A stretch of DNA of 64,000 nt, taken from positions 434,001-498,000 of the forward strand of contig NZ_CP011071.1 in assembly GCF_000963865.1 (NCBI RefSeq). Reading direction: 5' to 3'. The notes beneath the pieces were generated by a model. The model saw nothing but the letters and a program-made list of their open reading frames with translations. It was not told the DNA's origin and ran no database searches. Below are positions 53,652 through 62,328 of the stretch, in pieces (position 1 is the first letter of the stretch; each line of letters opens with the position of its first letter). The translations under genes and the position numbers were made by a program. The stretch comes from Flagellimonas lutaonensis. Lineage in GTDB: Bacteria > Bacteroidota > Bacteroidia > Flavobacteriales > Flavobacteriaceae.

Positions 53652-54254
53652 ATGATGGAAAAATTGGAAAAAATTGAAGCCTATTACGAAAAGGAACACC
53701 CTTTTCGTGAGGGTATCAACCGGTTGCGTGAGCTGGCCCTCAAGACAGTGGCCGAAGAAACCTATAAATGGAGCATACCCGTGTACACCATAGACAACAA
53801 AAATGTTTTTGGCATCTGCCGTTTCAAAGACTTTTTTGGGGTCTGGTTCTTTAATGGAGCTTTGTTGAGCGACCCAAAAAAAGTCTTGCGAAATGCCCAA
53901 GAGGGCAAAACAAAAGCCATGCGCCATTGGAACTTTACCGCTTTGGAAGAAATTGATGAAAAAGGGGTTTTGGCCTACATGAAAGAGGCCATTGCAAATC
54001 AGAAACAGGGAAAAGTGCTGGCACCCAAAAAAAACAGTTCAAAGAAAGAAGTGGCAATCCCTGAACAACTGGCCGCGATTTTGAATGGCAATGAGGCACT
54101 CAAAAAAGCCTTCAATGGCCTTGCGCCCTACAAGCAGCGGGAATTCTGCGAGTACATTGGGGAAGCCAAACAAGAAGCTACCAAAAACAGGCGCCTTCAA
54201 AAAATCATCCCTATCATAGAAAAGGGAATGGGGCTAAACGATAAGTACCGATAA
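53652..54254 (+). CDS. DUF1801 / YdeI-OmpD-associated protein
   Basis: 200-residue cytoplasmic protein with two parts. Residues 1-115 are DUF1801-like (HPFREGINRLRELALKTVAE, TYKWSIPVYTID, GVWFFNGALLSDPKKVL). The C-terminal 60 residues match the YdeI/OmdA helical module (ALKKAFNGLAPYKQREFCEY then IGEAKQEATKNRRLQKIIPI). This fusion is common in Bacteroidota; its biochemical role is unknown, with only a distant frataxin-like fold suggestion for DUF1801. It is monocistronic and ends at a clear hairpin. The start may be the first or second Met (MMEKLEK). Confidence 0.88.
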   Translation: MMEKLEKIEAYYEKEHPFREGINRLRELALKTVAEETYKWSIPVYTIDNKNVFGICRFKDFFGVWFFNGALLSDPKKVLRNAQEGKTKAMRHWNFTALEEIDEKGVLAYMKEAIANQKQGKVLAPKKNSSKKEVAIPEQLAAILNGNEALKKAFNGLAPYKQREFCEYIGEAKQEATKNRRLQKIIPIIEKGMGLNDKYR

Positions 54255-54259
54255 CAAAA

Positions 54260-54290
54260 AAGCACCTTTCAACAAGGTGCTTCTTTTATC
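54260..54290. terminator. Bidirectional terminator between the DUF1801 gene and yajC
   Basis: AAGCACCTT (54260-54268), loop TCAAC and AAGGTGCTT (54274-54282), then CTTTT. It is 6 bases after the DUF1801-gene stop. Because A residues precede the stem, it can also end the convergent nusB-DUF1573-yajC transcript. Confidence 0.78.
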
Positions 54291-54304
54291 ATTTTTATTT
54301 ATAG

Positions 54305-54598
54305 CTACTTTTTTGCAGGGGGCGATGCGAGCTTTTTGCTCATTTCCATTGAAATGGCCGAACGGTCAAATTTTAAACGACCGGCCATCGTCTCGATGAC
54401 ACATGAATTGTCTTTGTCGTTCAAATCGACCACCTTTCCGTAAAGTCCGCTCTTGGTGATGATTCTATCCCCTTTCTTCAATGCCGCCGCAAATTTTTTC
54501 TCATCTTTTTGGCGTTTGATCTGTGGGCGTATCATAAAGAAGTACGCCACCGCAAAAATGAGAATAAGCGGTAAAAATTGTTCCAATCCTCCTCCCAT
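54305..54598 (-). CDS. yajC: Preprotein translocase subunit YajC
   Basis: 97-residue single-span membrane protein of the Sec-associated SecDF-YajC complex. The N-terminal helix (FLPLILIFAVAYFFMIRPQI) followed by the basic KRQKDEKKFAAALKKGDRII and the SH3-like GLYGKVVDLNDKDNSCVIET are textbook YajC. It is the last gene of a nusB-DUF1573-yajC run, starting 4 bases after the DUF1573 stop. secD/secF are not in the window. Confidence 0.96.
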   Translation of the reverse strand: MGGGLEQFLPLILIFAVAYFFMIRPQIKRQKDEKKFAAALKKGDRIITKSGLYGKVVDLNDKDNSCVIETMAGRLKFDRSAISMEMSKKLASPPAKK

Positions 54599-54602
54599 TA
54601 GG

Positions 54603-55091
54603 CTATCCTTTTTTCATTGGAACAGCCAATTCTTGGCCATTCTTTGGGTTCACATATGCTTTGATACGAATTATTTCAGAGCCTTTGTCGGTATTGGCGA
54701 CCACAGTTACGGTCTTGGTAACGGCACCGTTGCCCGAACCATTGAACTTAACCAACAACTCACCGCCCTCACCTGGCGCAATAGGAGTATTCTTGGGGTA
54801 CTCAGGTACCGTGCAGCCACAGGTGCTTCTTGCATCGGTGATCACCAATGGGGCATCGCCCGTATTGGTAAACTTAAAAATGGTCTCTTGCGGGGTACCT
54901 TGAACAATGGTTCCGAAATCATGTTCCTTTTTGTCAAAGGTCATGACCGGAAGCTTTTTTTGCGCCTCATCCCTATTGGCGGCAACCTCAACATTGTCGG
55001 CATTGATCTTGCTGGTGGCCTTTTTATCCTTGCAGGAAAAAGAAACCAACAAAATGGCGGCCATTCCAAAGGTGCTCAATACTTTTTTCAT
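54603..55091 (-). CDS. DUF1573 lipoprotein
   Basis: 162-residue envelope lipoprotein. MKKVLSTFGMAAILLVSFSC gives a lipobox with the Cys at residue 20. The DUF1573 domain starts at MTFDKKEHDFGTIVQGTPQ and includes VITDARSTCGCTVPEYP and GEGGELLVKFNGSGNGAVTK, an Ig-like (ASH/MSP-type) beta sandwich. The CGC motif may bind metal or form a disulfide; the role is unknown. It is always exported and common in Bacteroidota. It lies between nusB and yajC on the same strand, 46 bases after nusB. Confidence 0.92.
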   Translation of the reverse strand: MKKVLSTFGMAAILLVSFSCKDKKATSKINADNVEVAANRDEAQKKLPVMTFDKKEHDFGTIVQGTPQETIFKFTNTGDAPLVITDARSTCGCTVPEYPKNTPIAPGEGGELLVKFNGSGNGAVTKTVTVVANTDKGSEIIRIKAYVNPKNGQELAVPMKKG

Positions 55092-55137
55092 AGTATATTA
55101 TCGTTTTTGATTTCAGCAAAAATAACCAATTCTGTCG

Positions 55138-56085
55138 TTATAGAAGTCCGCGCCCCACTTTTTGTAATTTGCCGCTGGCCTTGTATTCTTTTACGAGCTT
55201 GTCTAACACCCCATTGATGAATATGCTGCTCTTGGGGGTCGAATACTCTTTGGCAATCTCGAGATATTCGTTGAGCGTCACCTTTTCTGGAATGGATGGA
55301 AAGTTCAACAGCTCACAGATGGCCATCTTGAGCAAGATACTGTCGATCTCTGCAATCCGGTCATTGTCCCAATTAGGGGTCTTTCCCTCAATTTCCTTTT
55401 CCCATTCGGCATCGTTCAATAGGGTTTTGGTCAACAATTCGTCGGCAAACACCATATCGTCATCATCTTTTAACAATCTGGGCAAAAAATATTTGTCGCC
55501 CACCCCAGGCTTTGCCTTGCCCATACGTTTGACCAAAAAAGTATTTACAATGGGGAAATCATCGACCCAAGTAAGTTTGTAATCCTCAAAAAACTCATAG
55601 ATTTTTTCGTTGGGCGCAATAATGGTCTTGTAGAGTGAAATCAAGAATTCTTTGTCTTTTTCATAGCCATCGCCCTCATCGTTCATGTAATCGATGTACA
55701 ACTGACTGCCCACAACCTCTTTGTAAATGATTTTCACATATTCATCATTAAGGTCCCATGCCTTCAACTTGCGTTTTGACAGCTCTTGTCTCAGCGCCTG
55801 GTTGTCCACTATCTGCCGAAGCAAATGATTATTGATGAATTTCTCTTTGTTGGGGTAGTTGTCCTCTTCGGTGGCCAAGTATTTTTTTGAAGCGTGCTGC
55901 ACGTGCTTTTCCGCCATTTTGTGCACTTCAGACATAAGATCGAGTAGTAGCAGGTAAAGTACATACATGCTATCGATGCTATATTTCAGAAACTTCTTCT
56001 GCTTGTCCAAAGATTCATCTTGCGACTGGATAAGTGCATAAATGCACTGCATTACCTTTACCCTGATATGCCGTCTTGTGAGCAT
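55138..56085 (-). CDS. nusB: Transcription antitermination factor NusB (long Bacteroidota form)
   Basis: 315 residues, about twice the length of E. coli NusB. The N-terminal LTRRHIRVKVMQCIYALIQS and the C-terminal MAICELLNFPSIPEKVTLNE with EYLEIAKEYSTPKSSIFING are the NusB fold landmarks, which bind boxA RNA together with S10. The middle 150 residues are an insertion rich in Lys, Asp and Glu that, from memory, is typical of this phylum. It is the first gene of the nusB-DUF1573-yajC operon. It is divergent from the ABC exporter gene at 56265, with 179 bases between the starts. Confidence 0.93.
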   Translation of the reverse strand: MLTRRHIRVKVMQCIYALIQSQDESLDKQKKFLKYSIDSMYVLYLLLLDLMSEVHKMAEKHVQHASKKYLATEEDNYPNKEKFINNHLLRQIVDNQALRQELSKRKLKAWDLNDEYVKIIYKEVVGSQLYIDYMNDEGDGYEKDKEFLISLYKTIIAPNEKIYEFFEDYKLTWVDDFPIVNTFLVKRMGKAKPGVGDKYFLPRLLKDDDDMVFADELLTKTLLNDAEWEKEIEGKTPNWDNDRIAEIDSILLKMAICELLNFPSIPEKVTLNEYLEIAKEYSTPKSSIFINGVLDKLVKEYKASGKLQKVGRGLL

Positions 56086-56264
56086 TTTTAAAGAACTTTT
56101 GAATCGATGTTGTGTGCTGACGGCGCAAAAGTACGCTATATTTTGTTTTGGCCTAGCGAATCATGGTTTGTTATCAGTTTTATAACATTTCTTTTCTGGT
56201 CGATCATATATCTTTGTCGAATTGCCAGCTAACATAGAACCGACCCTGTGGTCAAGAAACCTTC

Positions 56265-58016
56265 ATGAAAGAACTTCGCTACTTAAATAAATATTTCAAA
56301 AAATACTGGTTCAAATTACTTGTCGGCATCATCATTACCATTATTGCCCGGGTATTTTCGTTGGTAATGCCGTCTTACGTCAACAAGTCGATACAGGCCG
56401 TGGAGGCCTTTATTGCCGGCACCGTTTCAAGAACCGAGACCAAAGAGGTACTGCTGCAATACATACTCATTATAGTGGGTGCTGCCCTGCTCTCGGGGCT
56501 CTTCACTTTTTTGATGCGGCAGACGATCATCAACGTATCGCGATACATCGAGTATGACCTCAAGAACGAAGTTTTTGACCATTATCTTTCATTGAACCTA
56601 AACTTCTACAAGCGCAACCGAATAGGCGATCTTATGAACCGCATCAGCGAAGATGTGGGGCAGGTACGCATGTATGCAGGCCCCGCCATTATGTACGGTA
56701 TTCAAACATTGACCCTGTTTGCCTGCCTTATTCCGTTGATGTTCATCAAGGCGCCTACCATAGCCCTTTATACGTTGACACCGCTGCCGATACTCTCTAT
56801 CTTGATTTATCAGATAAGCCGTATCATCCATAAAAGGAGCACCAAGGTGCAAGAGTTCTTGTCATCGCTCTCAACCTTTACCCAAGAATCTTTCTCTGGT
56901 ATTTCGGTGATCAAGGCCTATAACCTAGAGCCCAAGGTGAATGCTGAATTAAAAGAGTTGGCCATTGAGGGAAAAAATACCAGTATGGATCTTGCAAAGG
57001 TGAACGCTTGGTTTTTTCCGTTGATGATACTGCTCATCGGCATCAGCAACATCTTCGTCATTTATATTGGGGGGAAACAGTATATCGATGGTGAAATTGA
57101 ATCAATCGGAATTATCGCCGAATTCATACTCTACGTCAATATGCTCACCTGGCCCGTAGCAGTGGTAGGATGGTTGACTTCCATTGTGCAACGTGCCGAG
57201 GCATCACAAAAAAGGATCAATGAGTTCTTGAACGAGCAGCCGACCATTAAAAACGAGGTGGCCGAGCCCACACCGATCAGGGGCAAAATCGAATTCAAAG
57301 ATGTCACCTTCACTTATGAAGACACCAACATCACGGCCTTAAAAAATGTATCCTTCACCGTTAAAGAGGGGCAGACGGTCGCCATTCTTGGCAAGACAGG
57401 GTCAGGCAAATCGACCATTTTAGACCTTATTGCGCGTTTGTACGATGTGCAATCGGGTGAGATCTTGATCGACGGACGGCCCATTAAGAGCTTGAACCTT
57501 AATTCGCTGCGGAACGCCATCGGGGCGGTGCCACAAGATGCCTTTTTGTTCTCCGACTCCATCGCCAACAATATTCGCTTCGGAAAAGAGGACGCCACAC
57601 AAGAAGAAATTGAAGAGGTGGCCAAGAAGGCGGCCGTGCACAAAAATATAATGGGGTTTGCCAAAAAGTACGATACCGTGCTCGGCGAACGTGGCATTAC
57701 CCTAAGCGGGGGGCAAAAGCAGCGGGTCTCCATTGCAAGGGCCCTGTTGAAAGACCCTGCCATATATCTTTTCGATGACTGCCTATCGGCCGTGGATACC
57801 GAAACAGAAGAAGAAATTTTGAACAATCTCAAAAAAGCTTCCCAAAACAAGACCACTTTGATTGTGAGCCACAGGGTCTCTTCTGCCAAGAGTGCCGATA
57901 AGATAATCATACTCGAAGACGGCAAAATAATTCAGGAAGGAACGCACGATGAACTCAACATGGTAGATGGCTATTATAAAGAGCTCTATCTTGAACAACT
58001 CACTGAGAAAGAATAA
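56265..58016 (+). CDS. ABC exporter with fused membrane and ATPase domains (MsbA-like)
   Basis: 583-residue half-transporter, expected to work as a homodimer moving lipids, peptides or drugs outward. Six membrane helices fill about 17-315, with the intracellular-loop motif SLNLNFYKRNRIGDLMNRI. The ATPase domain has Walker A GKTGSGKST, the Q-loop VPQDAFLFSD, signature LSGGQKQRVSIA, Walker B YLFDDCLSAVD (note D-D where most have D-E, so the catalytic-base position deserves a check) and the H-switch IVSHRVSS. A TATCTTTG box at 56209-56216 lies 48 bases before the ATG. The substrate is unknown. Confidence 0.94.
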   Translation: MKELRYLNKYFKKYWFKLLVGIIITIIARVFSLVMPSYVNKSIQAVEAFIAGTVSRTETKEVLLQYILIIVGAALLSGLFTFLMRQTIINVSRYIEYDLKNEVFDHYLSLNLNFYKRNRIGDLMNRISEDVGQVRMYAGPAIMYGIQTLTLFACLIPLMFIKAPTIALYTLTPLPILSILIYQISRIIHKRSTKVQEFLSSLSTFTQESFSGISVIKAYNLEPKVNAELKELAIEGKNTSMDLAKVNAWFFPLMILLIGISNIFVIYIGGKQYIDGEIESIGIIAEFILYVNMLTWPVAVVGWLTSIVQRAEASQKRINEFLNEQPTIKNEVAEPTPIRGKIEFKDVTFTYEDTNITALKNVSFTVKEGQTVAILGKTGSGKSTILDLIARLYDVQSGEILIDGRPIKSLNLNSLRNAIGAVPQDAFLFSDSIANNIRFGKEDATQEEIEEVAKKAAVHKNIMGFAKKYDTVLGERGITLSGGQKQRVSIARALLKDPAIYLFDDCLSAVDTETEEEILNNLKKASQNKTTLIVSHRVSSAKSADKIIILEDGKIIQEGTHDELNMVDGYYKELYLEQLTEKE

Positions 58017-58092
58017 TCAAAAGTTGCTCGGTTAGGTTTTTTTTTACATTTTTGGTAGAATAATTTAACAAACAGAACACTAAACCATTATT

Positions 58093-58470
58093 ATGAGCGA
58101 TAAAGATTTGATGGATCAAGAAGAGATCTATTCCAAAGTACTTAGAGCCGGCAGACGAACCTATTTTTTTGATGTGCGAAGCACCAAGGCAGGTGATTAT
58201 TACCTGACCGTTACAGAGAGCAAAAAGTTCACCCATGATGATGGTTCTTTCCATTACAAAAAGCACAAGATCTACCTATACAAAGAAGACTTTGATGCCT
58301 TTAGGGAAAATATAATCGAGATGATGGATTACATTATCAAGGAAAAAGGGACAGAGGTCATTTCAGAACGCCATCAAAAAGACTTTAAAAAAGAGGAAGA
58401 GGAGAACAAGGCAAGTGAAAATGGTTCTCCCACCGAGAATTTCACCGATGTCGACTTCGATGATATTTGA
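58093..58470 (+). CDS. DUF3276 (PUR-domain-like nucleic-acid-binding) protein
   Basis: 125-residue cytoplasmic protein of the Bacteroidota/Spirochaete PUR-alpha-like family. The single repeat (EIYSKVLRAGRRTYFFDVRS, YYLTVTESKKFTHDDGSFHY, KHKIYLYKEDFDAFRENIIE) gives a beta-beta-beta-beta-alpha fold known to bind single-stranded nucleic acid in its relatives. The last 35 residues (EEEENKASENGSPTENFTD) are acidic and disordered. It follows the ABC exporter after 76 bases, which include a possible TTG and TACATTTTTG promoter. A hairpin terminator follows. Confidence 0.9.
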   Translation: MSDKDLMDQEEIYSKVLRAGRRTYFFDVRSTKAGDYYLTVTESKKFTHDDGSFHYKKHKIYLYKEDFDAFRENIIEMMDYIIKEKGTEVISERHQKDFKKEEEENKASENGSPTENFTDVDFDDI

Positions 58471-58489
58471 GGCCCTCAAAAAAACTACA

Positions 58490-58520
58490 AAAACGGTCTG
58501 TTTTCGCAGACCGTTTTTTT
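58490..58520 (+). terminator. Terminator after the DUF3276 gene
   Basis: AAAACGGTCTG (58490-58500), loop TTTTCG, CAGACCGTTTT (58507-58517) then more T: a perfect 11-base stem with a T-run, 20 bases after the stop. Confidence 0.85.
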
Positions 58521-58568
58521 ATTTTTAATGCGGACTAATTCAACCCATGGTGCATTTTGATGAAAATT

Positions 58569-58718
58569 CGTCATTTCGAGTGTCCCGACTGTAAATGTTG
58601 GGGTATATCGAGAATAGAAATTTCAGTGCCAAAAACCTTGCCCGCCAGCGCCGTTCGAACGGGTTTTCAATACTTTTTCCTCCCGACAGCTGTCGGGAGG
58701 AAAAAACTCGAACTGACG
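58569..58718. repeat. 150-base palindrome-rich intergenic repeat element
   Basis: The ends are CGTCATTTCGAG (58569-58580) and CTCGAACTGACG (58707-58718), inverted repeats matching at 11 of 12 bases. Inside lie a hairpin CCCGAC/GTTGGG (58584-58602), the perfect palindrome CCGTTCGAACGG (58651-58662) and a 32-base perfect palindrome at 58674-58705. The element fills most of the gap before the M14 peptidase gene. A 69-codon open frame through it has no protein features and is left out. It looks like a REP or MITE-type repeat; its copy number elsewhere cannot be seen here. Confidence 0.7.
58674..58705. repeat. 32-base perfect palindrome
   Basis: TTTTTCCTCCCGACAG is followed immediately by its exact reverse complement, with no loop. 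It has an 11-base GC-rich core and T/A ends, so it could extrude as a cruciform. As RNA it would act as a bidirectional terminator ahead of the M14 peptidase gene. Confidence 0.9.
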
Positions 58719-58772
58719 TTGTTTGGATATGAAGCCATCAAAAAGCTCCACGGATTAATTCAATAAACACCT

Positions 58773-61298
58773 ATGAAGAAAAAAGTACTGTTTTTACTGA
58801 TTTTTGCAAGCCTTGTCGTCACCGCCCAGAACGATGTTACATTAAACTACTATCTACCCGATAATGTATCATATGATCCGAGCGTTCCAACCCCGAAAGA
58901 AATTATCGGGCACGAAGTGGGCGAATGGCACGTGACCCATGACAAACTGGCCATGTACATGCAGATATTGGCCGAAAAAAGCGACCGCATCACCATTGAA
59001 AACCGTGGTAGTACCTTTGAGGGCAGACCCATATTGTTGCTCACGGTAACTTCTCCTGAAAACCACCAGAACATCGAAAAAATCAGGCAAGACCATATTG
59101 CCCTGACCGAAAATGGGGGCACAGCGCTCGACATCTCACAAATGCCCATTGTGGTCTATCAAGGTTTCTCCATTCACGGCAACGAACCCAGTGGGTCGAA
59201 CGCCGCCCTGGCCTATGCGTATCATTTGGCCGCGGCCCAAGGCCCTGAAATCGAAGAAACGTTGAACAATATGGTCATTCTATTAGACCCTAGCTTTAAC
59301 CCTGACGGGCTGCAGCGTTTTGCCTATTGGGCCAATGTACACCGTAGCCAAAATTTGAATCCCGATCCCAACGAAAGGGAGTACCACGAAGTCTGGCCCG
59401 GTGGCCGTACCAACCACTATTGGTTTGATATGAACCGTGATTGGTTACCGGTACAGTTGCCCGAAAGCAGGGCCCGAATCGAAACCTTTCACAAGTGGCT
59501 GCCCAATATCTTGACCGACCACCACGAAATGGGCACGAATTCGACTTTTTTCTTTCAGCCGGGCGAACCCTCAAGGGTGCACCCGTTGACACCCAAGATC
59601 AACCAAGAACTGACCGCAGAAATTGGCACATACCATGCCAAGGCCTTAGATCGTATCGGGTCGCTTTACTATTCTGAAGAAAATTATGATGACTATTACT
59701 ACGGAAAAGGTTCCACCTTTCCCGATGTGAACGGTAGCATCGGCATCCTCTTTGAGCAGGGAAGTTCTCGGGGCCATATTCAGGAAAGTGAAAACGGAAT
59801 TCTCACCTTTCCATTTACGGTGCGAAACCAATTTACCACGGCCCTATCAACAATTGAAGCGGCTAAGAATATGCGCGCCAAAATACTTGATTACCAGCGA
59901 AAGTTCTATGCCGATGTCAAGAACGAAGGGGCCAGAAGCAAGGTCAAGGGATACATTTTTGGAGACACCAAAGATCGTGCAAGGGCATGGCACTTGGCAG
60001 AAATCTTGAACCGTCACAAATTAAGGTTTCATGAGTTGGCCGGCGATGTCACTGTAGCAGGTAAACGGTTCAAAAAAGGAGCCGCCTATGTGGTTCCCAT
60101 GAACCAAAAGAACCCACGCCTCTTAAAGGCGATGTTCGAAAAGCGAACCGCCTTTACAGATAGTCTCTTTTACGATGTTTCGGCATGGACCTTCCCCTTG
60201 GCATTCAACCTAGATTACACCGAAGTTTCATCTTTGGCCAACGCCGGTGACGAAATCACCGATTTCAAACCGCTCTCAGGAAGCGTTTTTGGTAAGAGCA
60301 ATTATGCCTATTTGTTTGAATGGCAAGGGTATTACACGCCTAAGGCGCTCAATATGATCTTACAAAAGGGGCTCAGGGCCAAGGTGGCCAAATCGCCCTT
60401 TACATTGGAAGGCACCAACTACGATTATGGCACCATCATGGTGCCCGTTCAAAATCAAAAAATGGACGTAGATGCCCTCCATGATTTTCTTCAAAAGGTA
60501 GCGAAGCAAGCCAAAATCGAGATAAATGCCGTTACTACCGGACTCACCCAAGGCATCGATCTGGGCAGTAATGACTTTGATCCGGTAAAGAAACAGAATG
60601 TGGCCATTTTGGTGGGCGATGGTGTTCGCTCGTACGATGCCGGTGAAATATGGCACCTGTTTGACACCCGCTACGACATGAAAATCACCAAAATAGACAC
60701 CCGCTATTTCAATAGTGTCGATTTGAGCAAGTACACCGACCTTATCTTGCCAAGTGGTTGGGGCAGTCAAATTTTGGATAAGGAAGGTGCCGAAAAAATA
60801 AAGCAATGGGTAAGGTCGGGCGGTACGGTCATCGGATACCGAAACGTGGCCCAGTGGTTCAAGAAGAATGAATTCATGAAACTAGAGATGAAAGAGGACA
60901 CCCTTGTGGCCAAAGACATCTCTTACGACCAAAAGCAAGATTATCTGGGGGCCCAGGTCACCGGTGGTGCCATTTTTGAGGCCAAATTGGACCGTTCGCA
61001 TCCCATAGGGTATGGGTACACCAATGACAAAATTTCCCTGTTCAGAAATACCAACATCTATCTGAAGCCAGAGAAAAACAGCTATGACAATCCCATTCAA
61101 TACACCAACGACCCGTTGCAAAGCGGGTATATCTCAGAAGAGAACGAGGAGCTGATCAAAAATAGTGTTCCGTTCAAGGTACGGAGATTGGGCAGGGGCC
61201 GCGTTATACTGTTTACCGACAACACCAATTTCAGGGCCTTTTGGTATGGAACCAACAAATTGCTGATGAACGCTATTTTCTTCGGACAGATGATGTGA
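58773..61298 (+). CDS. Exported M14-family zinc carboxypeptidase with C-terminal amidotransferase-like domain
   Basis: 841 residues, starting with the signal peptide MKKKVLFLLIFASLVVTAQ. The zinc site is H135-x-x-E138 in HGNEPSG plus a downstream His (H250 or H251 in TDHHEMG). NPDGLQRFAYWAN and MNRDWLPVQLPESRA are substrate-side motifs, and FEQGSSRG carries the general-base Glu, so the peptidase looks active. From about 600 onward (NVAILVGDGVRSYDAGEIWH, TDLILPSGW, then KIKQWVRSGGTVIGYRN) the chain resembles a class I amidotransferase-like fold without an obvious catalytic Cys. Such large M14 proteins are common in marine Bacteroidota for protein scavenging. The 3' end overlaps the convergent acyltransferase gene by 26 bases. 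Confidence 0.9.
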   Translation: MKKKVLFLLIFASLVVTAQNDVTLNYYLPDNVSYDPSVPTPKEIIGHEVGEWHVTHDKLAMYMQILAEKSDRITIENRGSTFEGRPILLLTVTSPENHQNIEKIRQDHIALTENGGTALDISQMPIVVYQGFSIHGNEPSGSNAALAYAYHLAAAQGPEIEETLNNMVILLDPSFNPDGLQRFAYWANVHRSQNLNPDPNEREYHEVWPGGRTNHYWFDMNRDWLPVQLPESRARIETFHKWLPNILTDHHEMGTNSTFFFQPGEPSRVHPLTPKINQELTAEIGTYHAKALDRIGSLYYSEENYDDYYYGKGSTFPDVNGSIGILFEQGSSRGHIQESENGILTFPFTVRNQFTTALSTIEAAKNMRAKILDYQRKFYADVKNEGARSKVKGYIFGDTKDRARAWHLAEILNRHKLRFHELAGDVTVAGKRFKKGAAYVVPMNQKNPRLLKAMFEKRTAFTDSLFYDVSAWTFPLAFNLDYTEVSSLANAGDEITDFKPLSGSVFGKSNYAYLFEWQGYYTPKALNMILQKGLRAKVAKSPFTLEGTNYDYGTIMVPVQNQKMDVDALHDFLQKVAKQAKIEINAVTTGLTQGIDLGSNDFDPVKKQNVAILVGDGVRSYDAGEIWHLFDTRYDMKITKIDTRYFNSVDLSKYTDLILPSGWGSQILDKEGAEKIKQWVRSGGTVIGYRNVAQWFKKNEFMKLEMKEDTLVAKDISYDQKQDYLGAQVTGGAIFEAKLDRSHPIGYGYTNDKISLFRNTNIYLKPEKNSYDNPIQYTNDPLQSGYISEENEELIKNSVPFKVRRLGRGRVILFTDNTNFRAFWYGTNKLLMNAIFFGQMM

Positions 61299-62328
61299 TT
61301 CCAATCACTTTTACCAAAAACAGATTTAGAACGGCATGCCCCAATACAAAAAGGCATGCCGTTTTCCATTCATAAACTCCTGTTAGGATTAATAATGCCA
61401 GCATATAAAAGATAGGATAGGCCAACATGGCAAAGCCAAAACGGAAAGTGGACATGAACTCGGGTTCGGGCACTTTAGGTTTGACCAATACCCTCCATAA
61501 AAAAACCAAGGGCAGATTGAGCATATAGAATAAAAATCTGCTTGCCGGTTTTAAGAAATGGGTGGTCCGTTTGTTCGATGGCAATTTGAAAGATGGTGCT
61601 TTGGCCAGCAGTGCATTGACTTTCTGGGGATTTGTAAAATCAGTACAGGCCATTTCAAGCCTTTCATCCCAAAGCCCGTATTCTTCTTCCGCTGCAATGT
61701 GGGTGGTCAATTGTTTCAACTGTTGAAAAACCGCTTCTTTCAAGGTATTGACACGGTCTTGCGAACTATGTTCTTGTACCCGAATGGGGGAGCCGTACCA
61801 TACCGCTGTACTATCACCCATACTGGGGGCAGATTGATAGTTTTGGCCTACGGGTACCAAATGGATGTCCAACTTTCCATTATTGTCAAGTGCCGCATCG
61901 ATCAATCGCGTGAACCCCTTGCTCAAAGGGCGTACACGCCTTCTGAGATTGTGGTTGGCTTCGGGAAAAAGAAGTATCGCCCCATTTTCTGCCAATATGT
62001 CCGCACATGCCTCGAAAATGGCTTGGTTCTTTGCCAGTGTATCTTTACCGTCGCGCATGCGATAAATGGGAAGCATCTGCAGAAATCGGAACAGCGGTCT
62101 GAAAATCGGGTTCTTGAACACATCTGAACGGGTCAAGAACCAAGGTTTCCTTTTGCAATGGGTGGCAATGAGCAGCACATCCATCAGGGCATTCTGGTGG
62201 TTCGAAAGAAAGAGCACCGGTTTGTCTTCGGGTACATTTTCAAGGCCAACGATATCTATCTTTCTGTAGTAGAAAAAAAGTCCTGCTGAAATCCAATACT
62301 TGAAGAAATAATAGCCGAACTTTTTCAA
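61273..62328 (-). CDS. 1-acylglycerol-3-phosphate acyltransferase-like (PlsC family)
   Basis: 351-residue membrane acyltransferase. The active-site motif is LSNHQNALMDVLL (NHx4D), and the substrate-binding block is ILLFPEANHNLRRRVRP, with PEA in place of PEG. About 200 residues of N-terminal catalytic domain are followed by two or three hydrophobic helices (about 265-340). This longer form is usual for a Bacteroidota subfamily possibly acting on other lipids, so the acceptor is uncertain. The start is TTG at 62328 (KKFGYYFFKYW), overlapping the symporter stop as TTGA, which implies translational coupling. Confidence 0.88.
   Translation of the reverse strand: MKKFGYYFFKYWISAGLFFYYRKIDIVGLENVPEDKPVLFLSNHQNALMDVLLIATHCKRKPWFLTRSDVFKNPIFRPLFRFLQMLPIYRMRDGKDTLAKNQAIFEACADILAENGAILLFPEANHNLRRRVRPLSKGFTRLIDAALDNNGKLDIHLVPVGQNYQSAPSMGDSTAVWYGSPIRVQEHSSQDRVNTLKEAVFQQLKQLTTHIAAEEEYGLWDERLEMACTDFTNPQKVNALLAKAPSFKLPSNKRTTHFLKPASRFLFYMLNLPLVFLWRVLVKPKVPEPEFMSTFRFGFAMLAYPIFYMLALLILTGVYEWKTACLFVLGHAVLNLFLVKVIGITSSVRRK

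Noticed and set aside
54453-55217. 254-codon plus-strand open frame opposite yajC, DUF1573 and part of nusB
   Set aside because: The three minus-strand genes carry clear family motifs; the opposite frame crosses their boundaries and shows none.
58557-58766. 69-codon open frame before the M14 peptidase gene
   Set aside because: It runs through the palindromic repeat element; the translation has no conserved pattern and the bases are explained by the inverted repeats.
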